From Vibrio palustris (GTDB lineage: Bacteria; Pseudomonadota; Gammaproteobacteria; Enterobacterales; Vibrionaceae): 64,000 bases of DNA. How positions within the stretch are numbered: the stretch's first letter is position 1; each line of letters starts with the position of its first letter. The position numbers were made by a program, and so were the translations under genes. This document shows positions 28,893 to 38,174 of the stretch, in pieces. The DNA lies in assembly GCF_024346995.1 (NCBI RefSeq), contig NZ_AP024888.1, positions 186,001 through 250,000 on the forward strand. Direction: 5' to 3'. The notes beneath the pieces are model-generated. The model was not told the DNA's origin and ran no database searches. It saw only the letters and a list, made by a program, of their open reading frames with translations.

Positions 28893-30251
28893 CTAGTTAT
28901 CAGAGTTGGTTGATGAACTGAAGTATGATTTGGTGAGTTTCACGACGACGGGACTCAATACTGCGAGTGCAATCAGGTTTGGAATGGCCATCATTGCGTT
29001 AAGTGTGTCACCTAATAACCAGACAAAGTCTAAAGACATGGTAGCGCCAATGGGCAGTGCCACAACAAAAATAATCCGAAATGGCAGTAAAGCTTTTGGA
29101 CCAAACAAGAAGGTAGCGCAGCGTTCACCATATACAGACCAACCGACAATAGTCGTAAAGGCAAAAATAGCGAGTGCGACTGCAACAATATATCCACCGA
29201 CACCGGGTAAGATTTGATCAAAGGCTGCAGAGGTTAATGCAGCACCTGACTCGCCGCTGGTCCATTGACCTGAGATAATGATAACTAAACCGGTAATGGT
29301 ACAGATCAAAATTGTGTCAATAAACGTACCCAGCATGGCGACCATACCTTGGCGAACCGGATCATTAGTATGCGCACTGGCGTGAGCGATAGGCGCTGAA
29401 CCTAACCCTGCTTCATTTGAGAATACACCACGTGCGACACCAAAACGAATGGCCATCCATACGGTAGCGCCCGCAAAGCCACCTTGAGCTGAACTTGGGG
29501 TAAAGGCTTCAGTAATTACCATGCTTAGCGCCGGTAAAATACCATCTAAGTTCATAAGTAGGATAATCACCCCACCAACCACATAAACTAGCGCCATGAC
29601 AGGAACTAAAGCGCCCGCAAATGCACCAATACGCTTAATACCACCAATGATCACGGCGCCCGCGAGAACCATAACCACTAAGCCAACGATTAAAGGAGAA
29701 AACGCAAAGTTGGTTTCTAACACTTGGGCTATCGAGTTAATTTGTACGCCGTTACCAATACCAAAACAGGCGACAGTGCCGAATAAAGCAAACAACGAAC
29801 CTAACCAAGCCCATTTTTCACCCATACCATTCTTGATGTAGTACATCGGGCCGCCGACAAACTCACCACTTTTGTCTTTTTCACGAAAATGAACGGCCAG
29901 TACGGCTTCTGCGTATTTGGTTGCCATACCGAGTAAAGCGGTCATCCACATCCAAAAGAGGGCGCCTGGGCCGCCAATAAATACCGCCGTAGCGACACCT
30001 GCAATATTACCCGTCCCCACTGTGGCTGACATTGCGGTCATCAATGCTTGAAAAGGCGGAATTTCACCCTGTCCATCAGCGCTATTTTGTCGGCCTTGCC
30101 ATAAAAGTTTAAAAGCTCGTCCAATATTGAACATGGGCATAAACTTTAAGCCAAAGTTTAAATAAATTCCCACACCGAGAATCAAGACCAGCATAGGGAC
30201 TCCCCACACCACGCCGTTGATTGCTGCTACAAACGCTTGAATTGTTTCCAT
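28893..30251 (-). CDS. Alanine:Na+ (AGCS family) symporter
   Basis: Sodium-coupled alanine/glycine carrier of about 452 residues with roughly 11 transmembrane helices. Diagnostic AGCS stretches: FQALMTAMSATVGTGNIAGVATA, GGPGALFWMWMTALLGMATKYAE, GPMYYIKNG, FSNEAGLGSAPIAHA and TTIVGWSVYGERC. I chose ATG 30251 (METIQAF), preceded by AAGGGATAAGG; an upstream ATG at 30287 adds 12 residues. It imports L- or D-alanine, supplying the racemase gene just downstream on the same strand. Confidence 0.9.
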   Translation of the reverse strand: METIQAFVAAINGVVWGVPMLVLILGVGIYLNFGLKFMPMFNIGRAFKLLWQGRQNSADGQGEIPPFQALMTAMSATVGTGNIAGVATAVFIGGPGALFWMWMTALLGMATKYAEAVLAVHFREKDKSGEFVGGPMYYIKNGMGEKWAWLGSLFALFGTVACFGIGNGVQINSIAQVLETNFAFSPLIVGLVVMVLAGAVIIGGIKRIGAFAGALVPVMALVYVVGGVIILLMNLDGILPALSMVITEAFTPSSAQGGFAGATVWMAIRFGVARGVFSNEAGLGSAPIAHASAHTNDPVRQGMVAMLGTFIDTILICTITGLVIIISGQWTSGESGAALTSAAFDQILPGVGGYIVAVALAIFAFTTIVGWSVYGERCATFLFGPKALLPFRIIFVVALPIGATMSLDFVWLLGDTLNAMMAIPNLIALAVLSPVVVKLTKSYFSSSTNSDN

Positions 30252-31083
30252 CCTTATCCCTTTTCCATATTGTTGATTGTTATGCAATTGCTTATCTTAA
30301 CTATAGCCATTATTGCAAGTTATAGACCATAAATGTAGTGAAACGTCTAAAACAAACTGTTAGCTATAGGAGTGTCTTATTAGTACCTTAATTAGTGTGA
30401 TGGAGAAACCATTACTCATGCCAAAACGATAATCTTATGCCTTTATTTGTTTTTTATACTAATTTATCGCATTAAATTAGCATATTGTATTGTTTTTTAG
30501 GAAGAGGAGCGGACGGTGATGATAGAGACAATGATGAATAGCCGAGTTGTGTACTTATGCATTTATAATAATTTTTGATTCAACATCTACTTTTTAAGCG
30601 CACAAAACATGATCATTTGCACCAACGTGGTGTTTTAACGATGTGGTTGAGGTCACGAAAAACATAACAATGGATAAATAAAAGTATAACAGTGATGCAA
30701 ATTGATATTTTTTGCACTTAAAGTGAGAGTGAATTCTAAATTTTAAGGTTTAACGATGAGAGTGATCCTCTGCCATTTGTGATATAAAAAGAAGAATATT
30801 CCATATCAATACGTGAGTCTATTTAGAATTTTTGTCTGCTTTTTTATATTATGATTAGTGCTAAATACTAATTATGATTAAATGATTAGCGCATAACGCT
30901 AGTGGGCGGGTTGGAGGTAGGTCGAGTGGTGATGCTAAGAACCGCGTTATGTATTATCTGCTCCTGTTAATAGGCGAAAAAATAACACTTTTCTATTATT
31001 AATCTGTCACGTATTTTGCACTGGTAGGTAACAAAACGACAATACGAATGACCAGTGGTACTGGTGACTCAGGGAGAGAAAAA
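30252..31083. other. Long AT-rich intergenic region between divergent D-amino-acid operons
   Basis: About 830 bases without a credible ORF, separating the alr/symporter transcript from the dgcN-dgcA-dat transcript. Composition is strongly AT-biased in 30350-30900. It carries a CRP-like site (separate entry) and presumably the divergent promoters. I found no RNA element in it, but an sRNA or long leader cannot be excluded. Confidence 0.5.
30642..30657 (+). promoter_or_regulatory. Candidate CRP site
   Basis: TGTGG-N6-TCACG matches 8 of 10 core positions of the CRP consensus TGTGA-N6-TCACA. It would fit catabolite control of the D-amino-acid genes on either side. One weak motif in a long AT-rich gap, so the evidence is modest. 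Confidence 0.3.
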
Positions 31084-32088
31084 ATGGAACTTAAACAACC
31101 GTATTTATTATTTTTAGGCGATGCCGCCGATCCACTAGCGGCCAAAGTTGCTCAAGGTATTACCACTTGGCGACCTGACTCGTGTCTAGGTCAACTGCGT
31201 TTACCCGCGTGTAACGCTGATGTCGGTTTAGACGATCTGACCATTGAACAAGCGGCTCAGCAGGGCGCGAAAACGTTAGTCATTGGTGTTGCAAACCGAG
31301 GTGGGATCATCTCTCAAGATTGGATTAGCGTATTAATTGATGCTCTAGAAGCGGGAATGGATATTGCTGCTGGGTTACACAATCGCTTGAACGATATTCC
31401 CCAGTTAGTCGAATGTGCTAAGCGCTGTAATCAAGAGTTGTTTGATGTACGTTTTCCTACTCAAGTGTATCCGGTCGCTAATGGCAAAAAACGTACCGGT
31501 AAACGAATCCTGACGGTAGGTACCGATTGTTCTGTGGGTAAAATGTACACGTCACTCGCTATCGAACATGAATTAAAGCAACGCGGCGTCGCGGCGGATT
31601 TTCGCGCAACAGGGCAAACGGGTATTTTGATTACTGGCGCGGGAGTCAGTGCAGATGCGGTTGTTTCTGACTTTATCGCGGGTGCGATTGAAACGATTTC
31701 TCCTGATAATGCCGCGGAGTATTGGGACGTGATTGAAGGTCAGGGATCGTTATTCCATGCGTCTTTTGCAGGTGTAACCACTGGATTAATTCATGGCGCG
31801 CAAGCGGATGCATTAGTGTTATGCCATGAGCCGACTCGTGAACATATGCGTGGCCTACCTGATTATAAACTGCCAGACCTGAGTTTGTGTATTCAACGTA
31901 ACCTTGAAACGGCGAGTTTAACTAATCCGAATGTTAAGTTTGTTGGAGTTTCTATCAATACCTCGGCAATGGAAGAAGCGCAAGCATTGGCTTATATGGC
32001 GCAAGTTGAAATAGATCTTGGTCTGCCAGTGGTTGATCCGTTCCGTCAAGGTATTGGCCGTGTCGTCGACCGCCTATTGGAGTGCTAA
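31084..32088 (+). CDS. dgcN: DUF1611 protein, DgcN-type D-glutamate N-acetyltransferase
   Basis: DUF1611-family protein of 334 residues with a P-loop (GTDCSVGK, residues 146-153) and a RecA-like C-terminal half (EGQGSLFHASFAGVTTGLIHGAQ, VLCHEPTREHMRG). Members beside an enolase-superfamily racemase have been described in marine bacteria as DgcN, acetylating D-glutamate before DgcA racemises it to N-acetyl-L-glutamate. Here the same pair occurs with a D-amino-acid transaminase. ATG 31084 is chosen because GGGAGA lies six bases upstream; an in-frame ATG at 31048 has no such site. Its TAA overlaps the dgcA ATG by one base (TAATG). Confidence 0.82.
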   Translation: MELKQPYLLFLGDAADPLAAKVAQGITTWRPDSCLGQLRLPACNADVGLDDLTIEQAAQQGAKTLVIGVANRGGIISQDWISVLIDALEAGMDIAAGLHNRLNDIPQLVECAKRCNQELFDVRFPTQVYPVANGKKRTGKRILTVGTDCSVGKMYTSLAIEHELKQRGVAADFRATGQTGILITGAGVSADAVVSDFIAGAIETISPDNAAEYWDVIEGQGSLFHASFAGVTTGLIHGAQADALVLCHEPTREHMRGLPDYKLPDLSLCIQRNLETASLTNPNVKFVGVSINTSAMEEAQALAYMAQVEIDLGLPVVDPFRQGIGRVVDRLLEC

Positions 32089-33062
32089 TGAAGGTTTCAG
32101 TCTATAAAAAAAGTTGGCCGATTCGAGGTCACTTTACCATTTCTCGGGGGTCAAAAACACAAGCAGATACCTTGATTGTCCAGCTTGAGCAAGATGGAGC
32201 CATCGGACGCGGAGAATGCGTTCCTTATGCACGTTATGATGAGTCGATCGAGAGTGTTGAAAAACAAATCCACGTTGTGACGGCCGCGCTTGAGAGTGGG
32301 CTATCACGAGAGTCGTTGCAGGATCTATTACCGTCCGGCGCAGCGCGAAATGCGATTGACTGTGCAATGTGGGATCTGGAATGCAAATTGAACCATCAGA
32401 CTATTTGGGAGAGAGCTCATCACTCGGCAAGCTCTGTCGTTACCGCATTTACTCTGTCCTTAGACACTCCAGAAAAGATGGAAGCGGCGGCAAAAGAGAA
32501 TGCACAGCGTCCTTTATTGAAGTTAAAACTGGGTGGTGCCGGCGATTTGGCACGCGTTCAAGCGGTACGTCATGGCGCACCTAATGCTCGGATTATCTTA
32601 GATGCTAATGAAGCGTGGACCCGGGAAGACTATCAATTACTGGTCCCTGAGTTGGTAAAACTCGATGTTGATATGATAGAGCAGCCTTTCCCTGCTGGTG
32701 ATGATGCTCTTCTCGAGACGTTAGAGCGACCGATTCCTATCTGTGCTGATGAATCTTGTCACGACCGCAGTAGTCTGCCTCAACTCACGAATCGCTACGA
32801 TATGATCAATATAAAAACCGATAAAACGGGCGGTTTAACCGAGGCATTAGCACTAAAAAAAGCCGCTTTAGCAGCGGGCTTTGAGGTGATGGTTGGATGC
32901 ATGCTGTCATCGTCCTTAAGTATGGCTCCCGCGTTTGTAGTCGCACAAGATGTGGCAGTCGTTGATCTCGATGGGCCATTGTTATTAAGCGAAGATATCG
33001 AACATGGCTTTACGTTTGAAGATAACGTCATGCTACCATTTACACCACAATTATGGGGTTAG
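32088..33062 (+). CDS. dgcA: Enolase-superfamily racemase, DgcA / dipeptide epimerase type
   Basis: MLE-subgroup enolase-superfamily enzyme of 324 residues. The catalytic set is visible: KxK at K145/K147 (LLKLKLGG), metal ligands D172 (LDANEAW), E198 (MIEQPF) and D221 (CADES), and the second-face lysine K243 (NIKTDKTGG). Automatic annotation would say L-Ala-D/L-Glu epimerase; translational coupling to DUF1611 points to N-acetyl-D-glutamate racemase (DgcA) instead. The ORF can be extended to a GTG at 32082, but ATG 32088 with TAATG coupling and an upstream GGAG is more natural. Confidence 0.83.
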   Translation: MKVSVYKKSWPIRGHFTISRGSKTQADTLIVQLEQDGAIGRGECVPYARYDESIESVEKQIHVVTAALESGLSRESLQDLLPSGAARNAIDCAMWDLECKLNHQTIWERAHHSASSVVTAFTLSLDTPEKMEAAAKENAQRPLLKLKLGGAGDLARVQAVRHGAPNARIILDANEAWTREDYQLLVPELVKLDVDMIEQPFPAGDDALLETLERPIPICADESCHDRSSLPQLTNRYDMINIKTDKTGGLTEALALKKAALAAGFEVMVGCMLSSSLSMAPAFVVAQDVAVVDLDGPLLLSEDIEHGFTFEDNVMLPFTPQLWG

Positions 33063-33067
33063 AAACG

Positions 33068-33925
33068 ATGGAACGTACTGTTTATTTAAATGGCAAGTTT
33101 TTGCCTGAATCACAAGCAAATATATCGATTTTTGATCGGGGATTTTTATTTGCCGATGCTGTGTATGAAGTGACCTCAGTCTTGCAAAGCAAGCTCATTG
33201 ACAATTTGGGGCATTTTCATCGTCTTGAGCGTTCATGCCGTGAATTGAATTTAACGCTTCCTCTGAGCTATCAAGAGTTGACCGACATTCAACATACCTT
33301 GATCGAAAAAAATCAACTGCACGAGGGGGGGATCTATCTGCAATTAACTCGAGGTGATGAGGGCGATCGTGATTTTACCTACCATGACGGAGTGCCGCCG
33401 ACAATAGTGCTATTTACCCAAGAACGTAACTTGGTGAATAGCCCTAAAGCCAAAAAAGGGATTAAAGTAATCTCGTACGCAGATATGCGTTGGCGACGCC
33501 GTGATATAAAAACGACGAACTTATTGCCAGCATGCATGGCAAAGCATGCTGCACATGCTGCCGGTGCCGATGATGTATGGCTGATAGAAAATGGTTATGT
33601 CACAGAAGGTGGCTCAAATAATGCCTATATTGTCACGCAAGACGATAAGATTGTAACGCGCCCACTGAGTAACGATATTTTACATGGTATTACTCGCGCC
33701 TCGCTTATGAAGCTGGCCCAAGAGTTTGATATTGAGATAGAAGAACGTCATTTCACCATCGACGAAGCCTATGCAGCTAAAGAAGCCTTCATTAGTTCGG
33801 CAACCACCTTTGTGTGGCCGGTCGTGGCGATCGATGATAAACCGATTGGTGATGGTCAACCAGGCCTCATCGCGTTAAAACTGCGTGAGATTTATATTAA
33901 CGCCGCTCTAGCCGCGGCGGAATAA
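33068..33925 (+). CDS. dat: D-amino-acid transaminase (Dat, class IV aminotransferase)
   Basis: PLP fold-type IV aminotransferase of 285 residues. N-terminal RTVYLNGKFLPESQANISIFDRGFLFADAVYEVT is typical of D-alanine transaminases; the PLP lysine is K148 in RRRDIKTTNLLP, and EGGSNNAYIV is the cofactor-loop motif. It transfers amino groups between D-amino acids (D-Ala, D-Glu, D-Asp) and 2-oxo acids. ATG 33068 (MERTVYLNG) fits the family start; an ATG at 33053 lies inside dgcA. Third gene of the operon, giving an additional route to or from D-glutamate and D-alanine. Confidence 0.9.
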   Translation: MERTVYLNGKFLPESQANISIFDRGFLFADAVYEVTSVLQSKLIDNLGHFHRLERSCRELNLTLPLSYQELTDIQHTLIEKNQLHEGGIYLQLTRGDEGDRDFTYHDGVPPTIVLFTQERNLVNSPKAKKGIKVISYADMRWRRRDIKTTNLLPACMAKHAAHAAGADDVWLIENGYVTEGGSNNAYIVTQDDKIVTRPLSNDILHGITRASLMKLAQEFDIEIEERHFTIDEAYAAKEAFISSATTFVWPVVAIDDKPIGDGQPGLIALKLREIYINAALAAAE

Positions 33926-33930
33926 TCAAT

Positions 33931-33960
33931 AAGCCCTCCATTATGGAGGGCTTATTTGTT
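33931..33960 (+). terminator. Terminator of the dgcN-dgcA-dat operon
   Basis: 10-bp perfect stem AAGCCCTCCA / TGGAGGGCTT with loop TTA, followed by a T-rich stretch. Confidence 0.85.
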
Positions 33961-34011
33961 TAAGCTTATGTTCGCACAAGCTCTAGAACGGGCATGGAGC
34001 TGATTATTCTT

Positions 34012-35142
34012 TTAATTATCATCGTATTGAGATGATGCATCTTGATATTGTTGTTGCGGATCCGGCTCAGGTTGTACTGAATTGTGCATCATTAATGTTC
34101 GTGTTGGGAAAGCAATATCGGCTTCATTATCGTGAATAATATCAATGACTTTCAGTAATACATCTTGCTTGACCTCATGATAGCGATTCCAATTGACGGT
34201 TTTCGTAAAGGTGTACACGAAGAAATCCAAAGAACTCGGTCCAAATGAATTAAAGTTAACGATCATCGTTTGGTCACTATCAATCTCGTCGTGTTCTTTT
34301 AGCATTTCTTTTATTTGTTCAATAATATCTGGAATTTTATCGCTGTCTTGATAACGTAGGCCAATCGTTTCGTAGATGCGACGATTGAGCATTCGCGAGG
34401 GAGTTTCCACTACGATGTTACTGAAGACTGAGTTCGGTACATACAATGGGCGCTTATCAAAGGTGCGAATGACCGTCATACGACCACCAATACGCTCAAC
34501 AGTCCCTTCAATTTCTCGCTCAGGTGAACGAATCCATTCGCCGACTTTAAACGGACGGTCGAAGTAAATCATCATGCCACCAAAAAAATTCGATAGTAGG
34601 TCTTTGGCCGCTAAACCGACAATCAAACCACCAACACCACCAAAGGTTAATAAGCCCGATAGACTTAATCCAAAGGCTTGCATGAATGATAATAGGCCGA
34701 TGGTCACAAAGAATAAACGAGCTACTTTTGCTACCGCTTGTACTGTGGTTTCGTCATATTTACGATTCTGTAAGCATTGGTGTTCGATTTCCGTCACTAA
34801 GCGAACTAGAATCCATATAAATATCGCGATTAACATCAGCGGCTTTAATGTTGGTAGCCAATCAAAGTGTGATTCATCATGCTCTTCGAGAATAAGGCCA
34901 ATCGAAATGGTGGCAGGCCAACACCAAATCAACGTACTGATTGGAGTCTTGAGGGCGCGCAGTAACAAGTCATCCCAATAGGTTTTGGTTTTCTCTGATA
35001 TGCTAACCAACCGTGCATAGATAAACCGCCACAGTCCCCAAGCGATCAAGCTCGCCACTGTGATAAATATGACGCTGTTATCTAAATTTTTAAAATGGGA
35101 CGATGTTTGTAACATGTGAAGAAAGTCGTTCATACTACTCAT
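34012..35142 (-). CDS. Mechanosensitive ion channel, MscS family (YnaI-like)
   Basis: Inner-membrane tension-gated channel of about 376 residues. Four to five predicted helices lead to the pore helix and beta domain LTFGGVGGLIVGLAAKDLLSNFFGGMMIYFDRPFKVGEWI, then a MscS beta/alpha-beta cytoplasmic cage (TVIRTFDKRPLYVPNSVFSNIVVETPSRMLNRR). The length and extra N-terminal helices fit YnaI-type rather than the three-helix MscS. A polar Pro/Gln/Asp-rich tail of about 20 residues ends the protein. It is divergent from ktrAB, so efflux on hypo-osmotic shock and K+ uptake on hyper-osmotic shock lie back to back. Confidence 0.88.
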   Translation of the reverse strand: MSSMNDFLHMLQTSSHFKNLDNSVIFITVASLIAWGLWRFIYARLVSISEKTKTYWDDLLLRALKTPISTLIWCWPATISIGLILEEHDESHFDWLPTLKPLMLIAIFIWILVRLVTEIEHQCLQNRKYDETTVQAVAKVARLFFVTIGLLSFMQAFGLSLSGLLTFGGVGGLIVGLAAKDLLSNFFGGMMIYFDRPFKVGEWIRSPEREIEGTVERIGGRMTVIRTFDKRPLYVPNSVFSNIVVETPSRMLNRRIYETIGLRYQDSDKIPDIIEQIKEMLKEHDEIDSDQTMIVNFNSFGPSSLDFFVYTFTKTVNWNRYHEVKQDVLLKVIDIIHDNEADIAFPTRTLMMHNSVQPEPDPQQQYQDASSQYDDN

Positions 35143-35359
35143 CAATTGATTGCTGAATTCATTGCAAAAATATCAGAAATAGAATGAGTTCTCTACTGCT
35201 TAACACTCATGTTGGCAAGGAAATGCGAGACTGCTATAAACTCGTCGACATCTAGCAGTGAGTAAGATAGACAACTGACTCAGAGTGTTGCTTAATAGCG
35301 ATATTGTTTAAATGATGATGAGCCGTGTTCGTTCATCCTATACAGGTATGTAGAAATCA

Positions 35360-36022
35360 ATGAAAACAGAAGATAAACAATTTGCGGTGGTTGGGTTAGG
35401 GCGTTTCGGGCTGTCAGTTTGTCAGGAACTTGTTGATTCAGGAGCACAAGTTTTAGCGGTCGATGTTGATGAAGAAAAAGTTCAAGAAGCGTCTAGTATC
35501 GCTACGCAAGCCATTATTGCTAATTGTACTCATGAAGAAACCGTCGCCGAACTCAAACTCAATGACTACGATATGGTTATGGTTTCTATTGGCGAAAACG
35601 TCAATGCCTCAATGCTGGCAACTTTGGTCATTAAAGAGCATGGCGCGAAATCGGTATGGGTGAAAGCGAACGATCGTGCACATGTGAAAATTCTACAGAA
35701 AATTGGTGCTGATCATATCATTATGCCGGAACGAGATATGGGCGTGCGTGTCGCAAGGCAAATGCTTGATCGGCGTGTGGTTGAATTCCATGAACTTGGT
35801 AGCGGGTGGGCGATGACTGAAATTGTCATTGGTGGTAAATGGCTCGGGCACACCATTGCAGAGTTACCTTTTACGGGGGAAGAGAGTGTTTCCGTCTTGG
35901 CATTTCGGCGTGGTCCTGAATTACGCCCATCACCCAGTATTGATATTGCGCTCGAAATTGGTGACATGTTAGTCGTTGTTGGGCATAAAGAGATCCTGAT
36001 GAAGAGATTAAAAGCCCTATGA
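35360..36022 (+). CDS. ktrA: K+ uptake regulatory subunit KtrA
   Basis: Cytosolic RCK-domain subunit gating the KtrB channel, 220 residues. N-terminal Rossmann fold with FAVVGLGRFGLSV (GxGxxG at residues 12-17) and the acidic end of strand 2, AVDVDEEKV, indicating NAD/ATP/ADP binding. The TrkA_C (RCK_C) domain starts near residue 140 (WLGHTIAELPF) and ends MLVVVGHKEILMKRL. It overlaps ktrB by four bases (ATGA), as in Vibrio alginolyticus ktrAB. Confidence 0.93.
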   Translation: MKTEDKQFAVVGLGRFGLSVCQELVDSGAQVLAVDVDEEKVQEASSIATQAIIANCTHEETVAELKLNDYDMVMVSIGENVNASMLATLVIKEHGAKSVWVKANDRAHVKILQKIGADHIIMPERDMGVRVARQMLDRRVVEFHELGSGWAMTEIVIGGKWLGHTIAELPFTGEESVSVLAFRRGPELRPSPSIDIALEIGDMLVVVGHKEILMKRLKAL

Positions 36023-37401
36023 AGTTAAAGCGCCCGCGCCAAGGGTTATTTATTTCCTATTCTCAGTTGAAAGGGAAAAAGCACCGAAAAAAGCATAGTA
36101 ACGAACCGCGTATCATCTTTATGAGTTTTGTCGCGGTATTATTCCCTGCAGCGTTACTGCTGATGTTGCCTGTTTTTTCCAAAACTGGATTGAGTTTATT
36201 AGATGCGCTATTTACCGCGACCTCCGCGATTAGTGTAACGGGCTTAGGTGTGGTTGATACCGGCACACACTTTACACGAGCTGGCCAGTCTTTATTGCTA
36301 ATACTGATGCAAATTGGTGGGTTGGGGCAGATGACCTTATCCGCCGTATTGTTGTACCTATTTGGTGTACGTTTAAGTTTGCAACAACAAGCCCTTGCAA
36401 AAGAAGCATTAGGACAAAATAACGACATTAACCTACGTTCATTAGTCAAAAAAATCATCATATTTGCGTTAGTGGCTGAATGTATTGGTTGGGGTTTATT
36501 GGCGTTTCGCTGGGTACCGGAAAAAGGCTGGAGTGATGGATTATTTTACGCATTATTTCACGCGGTATCTGCATTTAATAATGCCGGGTTTTCTCTGTTT
36601 TCCAACAGTTTGACCAGCTACGTTGGTGATCCGTTAGTCATAATGACGTTGTCGATTTTATTTATATTGGGCGGCTTAGGTTTTACCGTGATTGGTGATG
36701 TTTGGTCGAACGGCTGGAAGGGGTGGGCGCGGTTGCATTTACATAGTAAAATTATGCTCACGGCGACGCCGGTTCTCCTCGCGTTTGGTACGGTAATGTT
36801 TTGGCTACTTGAACATAATAATACCGCAACGTTGGGGAGCTTATCTCCTGCATCCCAATGGTTAGCTGCATTTTTCCAATCGGCGAGTGCGCGCACAGCT
36901 GGCTTTAATAGTGTCAATATCGGCCAATTTACTCATTCAGCGATGCTGATCATGATTTTTTTAATGTTAATTGGCGCAGGCGCAACCTCTACTGGCGGCG
37001 GGATAAAAGTATCAACGTTTATGGTCGCTCTTCTAGCAACCTGGAGCTTTTTACGCCAACGTTCAAGTGTTGTCTTGTTTAAACGGTCGATTAGCTGGCC
37101 GACAGTGACGAAAGCACTCGCGATTATTATCGTCAGTGGCGTGATATTAATGATGTCGATGTTCTTGCTATTAATCACTGAAAAAGCCACATTTGAGCAG
37201 GTGGTATTTGAAACGATTTCGGCGTTTGCCACTGTCGGCCTGTCATCTGGGCTAACGGCTCACCTTTCAGAGCCGGGCAAAATGATTTTGATTGTCGTGA
37301 TGATTGTCGGTCGAATAGGGCCATTAACGCTTGCTTATATGTTAGCTCGCGCGGAGCCGACCTTGCTAAAATACCCAGAAGAGAATGTACTCACAGGTTA
37401 A
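36019..37401 (+). CDS. ktrB: Na+-dependent K+ transporter KtrB
   Basis: TrkH/KtrB superfamily K+ translocating subunit of 460 residues. Four M1-P-M2 repeats are visible, with filter-like glycines in TATSAISVTGLGVVDTG, AVSAFNNAGFSLFSN, SASARTAGFNSVN and ISAFATVGLSSGL. The N-terminus has about 30 mostly basic residues (LKGKKHRKKHSN) before the first helix. The GAGATSTGGGIKVSTF segment between M2C1 and M2C3 forms the gating loop of KtrB. Works with KtrA for rapid Na+-coupled K+ uptake under osmotic stress. The stop overlaps that of the convergent DUF2850 gene. Confidence 0.93.
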   Translation: MKLKRPRQGLFISYSQLKGKKHRKKHSNEPRIIFMSFVAVLFPAALLLMLPVFSKTGLSLLDALFTATSAISVTGLGVVDTGTHFTRAGQSLLLILMQIGGLGQMTLSAVLLYLFGVRLSLQQQALAKEALGQNNDINLRSLVKKIIIFALVAECIGWGLLAFRWVPEKGWSDGLFYALFHAVSAFNNAGFSLFSNSLTSYVGDPLVIMTLSILFILGGLGFTVIGDVWSNGWKGWARLHLHSKIMLTATPVLLAFGTVMFWLLEHNNTATLGSLSPASQWLAAFFQSASARTAGFNSVNIGQFTHSAMLIMIFLMLIGAGATSTGGGIKVSTFMVALLATWSFLRQRSSVVLFKRSISWPTVTKALAIIIVSGVILMMSMFLLLITEKATFEQVVFETISAFATVGLSSGLTAHLSEPGKMILIVVMIVGRIGPLTLAYMLARAEPTLLKYPEENVLTG

Positions 37402-37868
37402 TCTTTTTGAAAATACTCTGATAGGTTAAGGCGTTGTTGTTGAGTAGAACTGCTTCCAGTCGCAGCTTTGTATTCATCAACAAAACCTTCTTTAACAAAC
37501 ATTTTGCTCGTAGAGTTTGGTGTAATGAGTTTTAGTTTTGGTACATTATGTAGAGTGATTCGTTCATATTGAGTGACCCCCTCTCCAGTTTTAATGGTGA
37601 TAAGAGTGCCATCAAATTTAAATTTTGTACTGATCAAACGATTATTTTGGTAAACGCCTCTGTCGGATAGCGTCATGACTTCTGTGTCATAACTGGGTAC
37701 GCCGATTTCTATCCATTTACCATAGACCTGTTTGGGATTAATGTAGTCTTGATAGCTGCTATAGCCATAACAACCAAATAGTATTCCAATAATGCTTAAT
37801 AGTGTTAGTGCAACTGACTTGAAAATAACCTCATTATTTAACAATTTTTCGATAATGGTCTTTTTCAC
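37398..37868 (-). CDS. DUF2850 family protein, single N-terminal membrane anchor
   Basis: 156-residue protein with one transmembrane helix (about residues 16-36), a Tyr-rich juxtamembrane region and a periplasmic beta-rich domain: VYGKWIEIGVPSYDTEVMTLSDRGVYQNNRLISTKFKFDG. This WxE...V...F/L...GV pattern is that of DUF2850, a family largely restricted to vibrios. Function unknown. It ends on the last four bases of ktrB in convergent orientation, so the two transcripts overlap. Confidence 0.72.
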   Translation of the reverse strand: MKKTIIEKLLNNEVIFKSVALTLLSIIGILFGCYGYSSYQDYINPKQVYGKWIEIGVPSYDTEVMTLSDRGVYQNNRLISTKFKFDGTLITIKTGEGVTQYERITLHNVPKLKLITPNSTSKMFVKEGFVDEYKAATGSSSTQQQRLNLSEYFQKD

Positions 37869-38071
37869 AGGCCGCTCTCTGTCATGGTATCTTATGTATG
37901 CATTGATAAGGAAGATGAAATCACACTCGGATGTGACGAGCGTTTACTATTTTAAACGCGTCCCCTTATGCGTATCATCAGTTTTTATGGTTATGTTTAC
38001 CATAAAATCTATTAATGAGTGTAGACAAAATAGAATGATTGTCAGTAATTGCTATGTGACAGCCACAAAAT
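37869..38071. other. Intergenic region between DUF2850 gene and pirin terminator
   Basis: About 200 bases upstream of the DUF2850 gene; presumably its promoter. Nothing else recognised. Confidence 0.4.
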
Positions 38072-38102
38072 AAAAAAGCCGCGTAGTCAAAAACCACGCG
38101 GC
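38072..38102 (-). terminator. Terminator of the pirin gene
   Basis: On the minus strand a stem GCCGCGT / ACGCGGC is followed by six Ts, about 75 bases downstream of the pirin stop. Confidence 0.82.
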
Positions 38103-38174
38103 AGAAACGAAGTACAACAGGCATGGATAAGTCGTACTGGTTTCAAAGGCAGTATTACTCGGTTTACACGAAGG

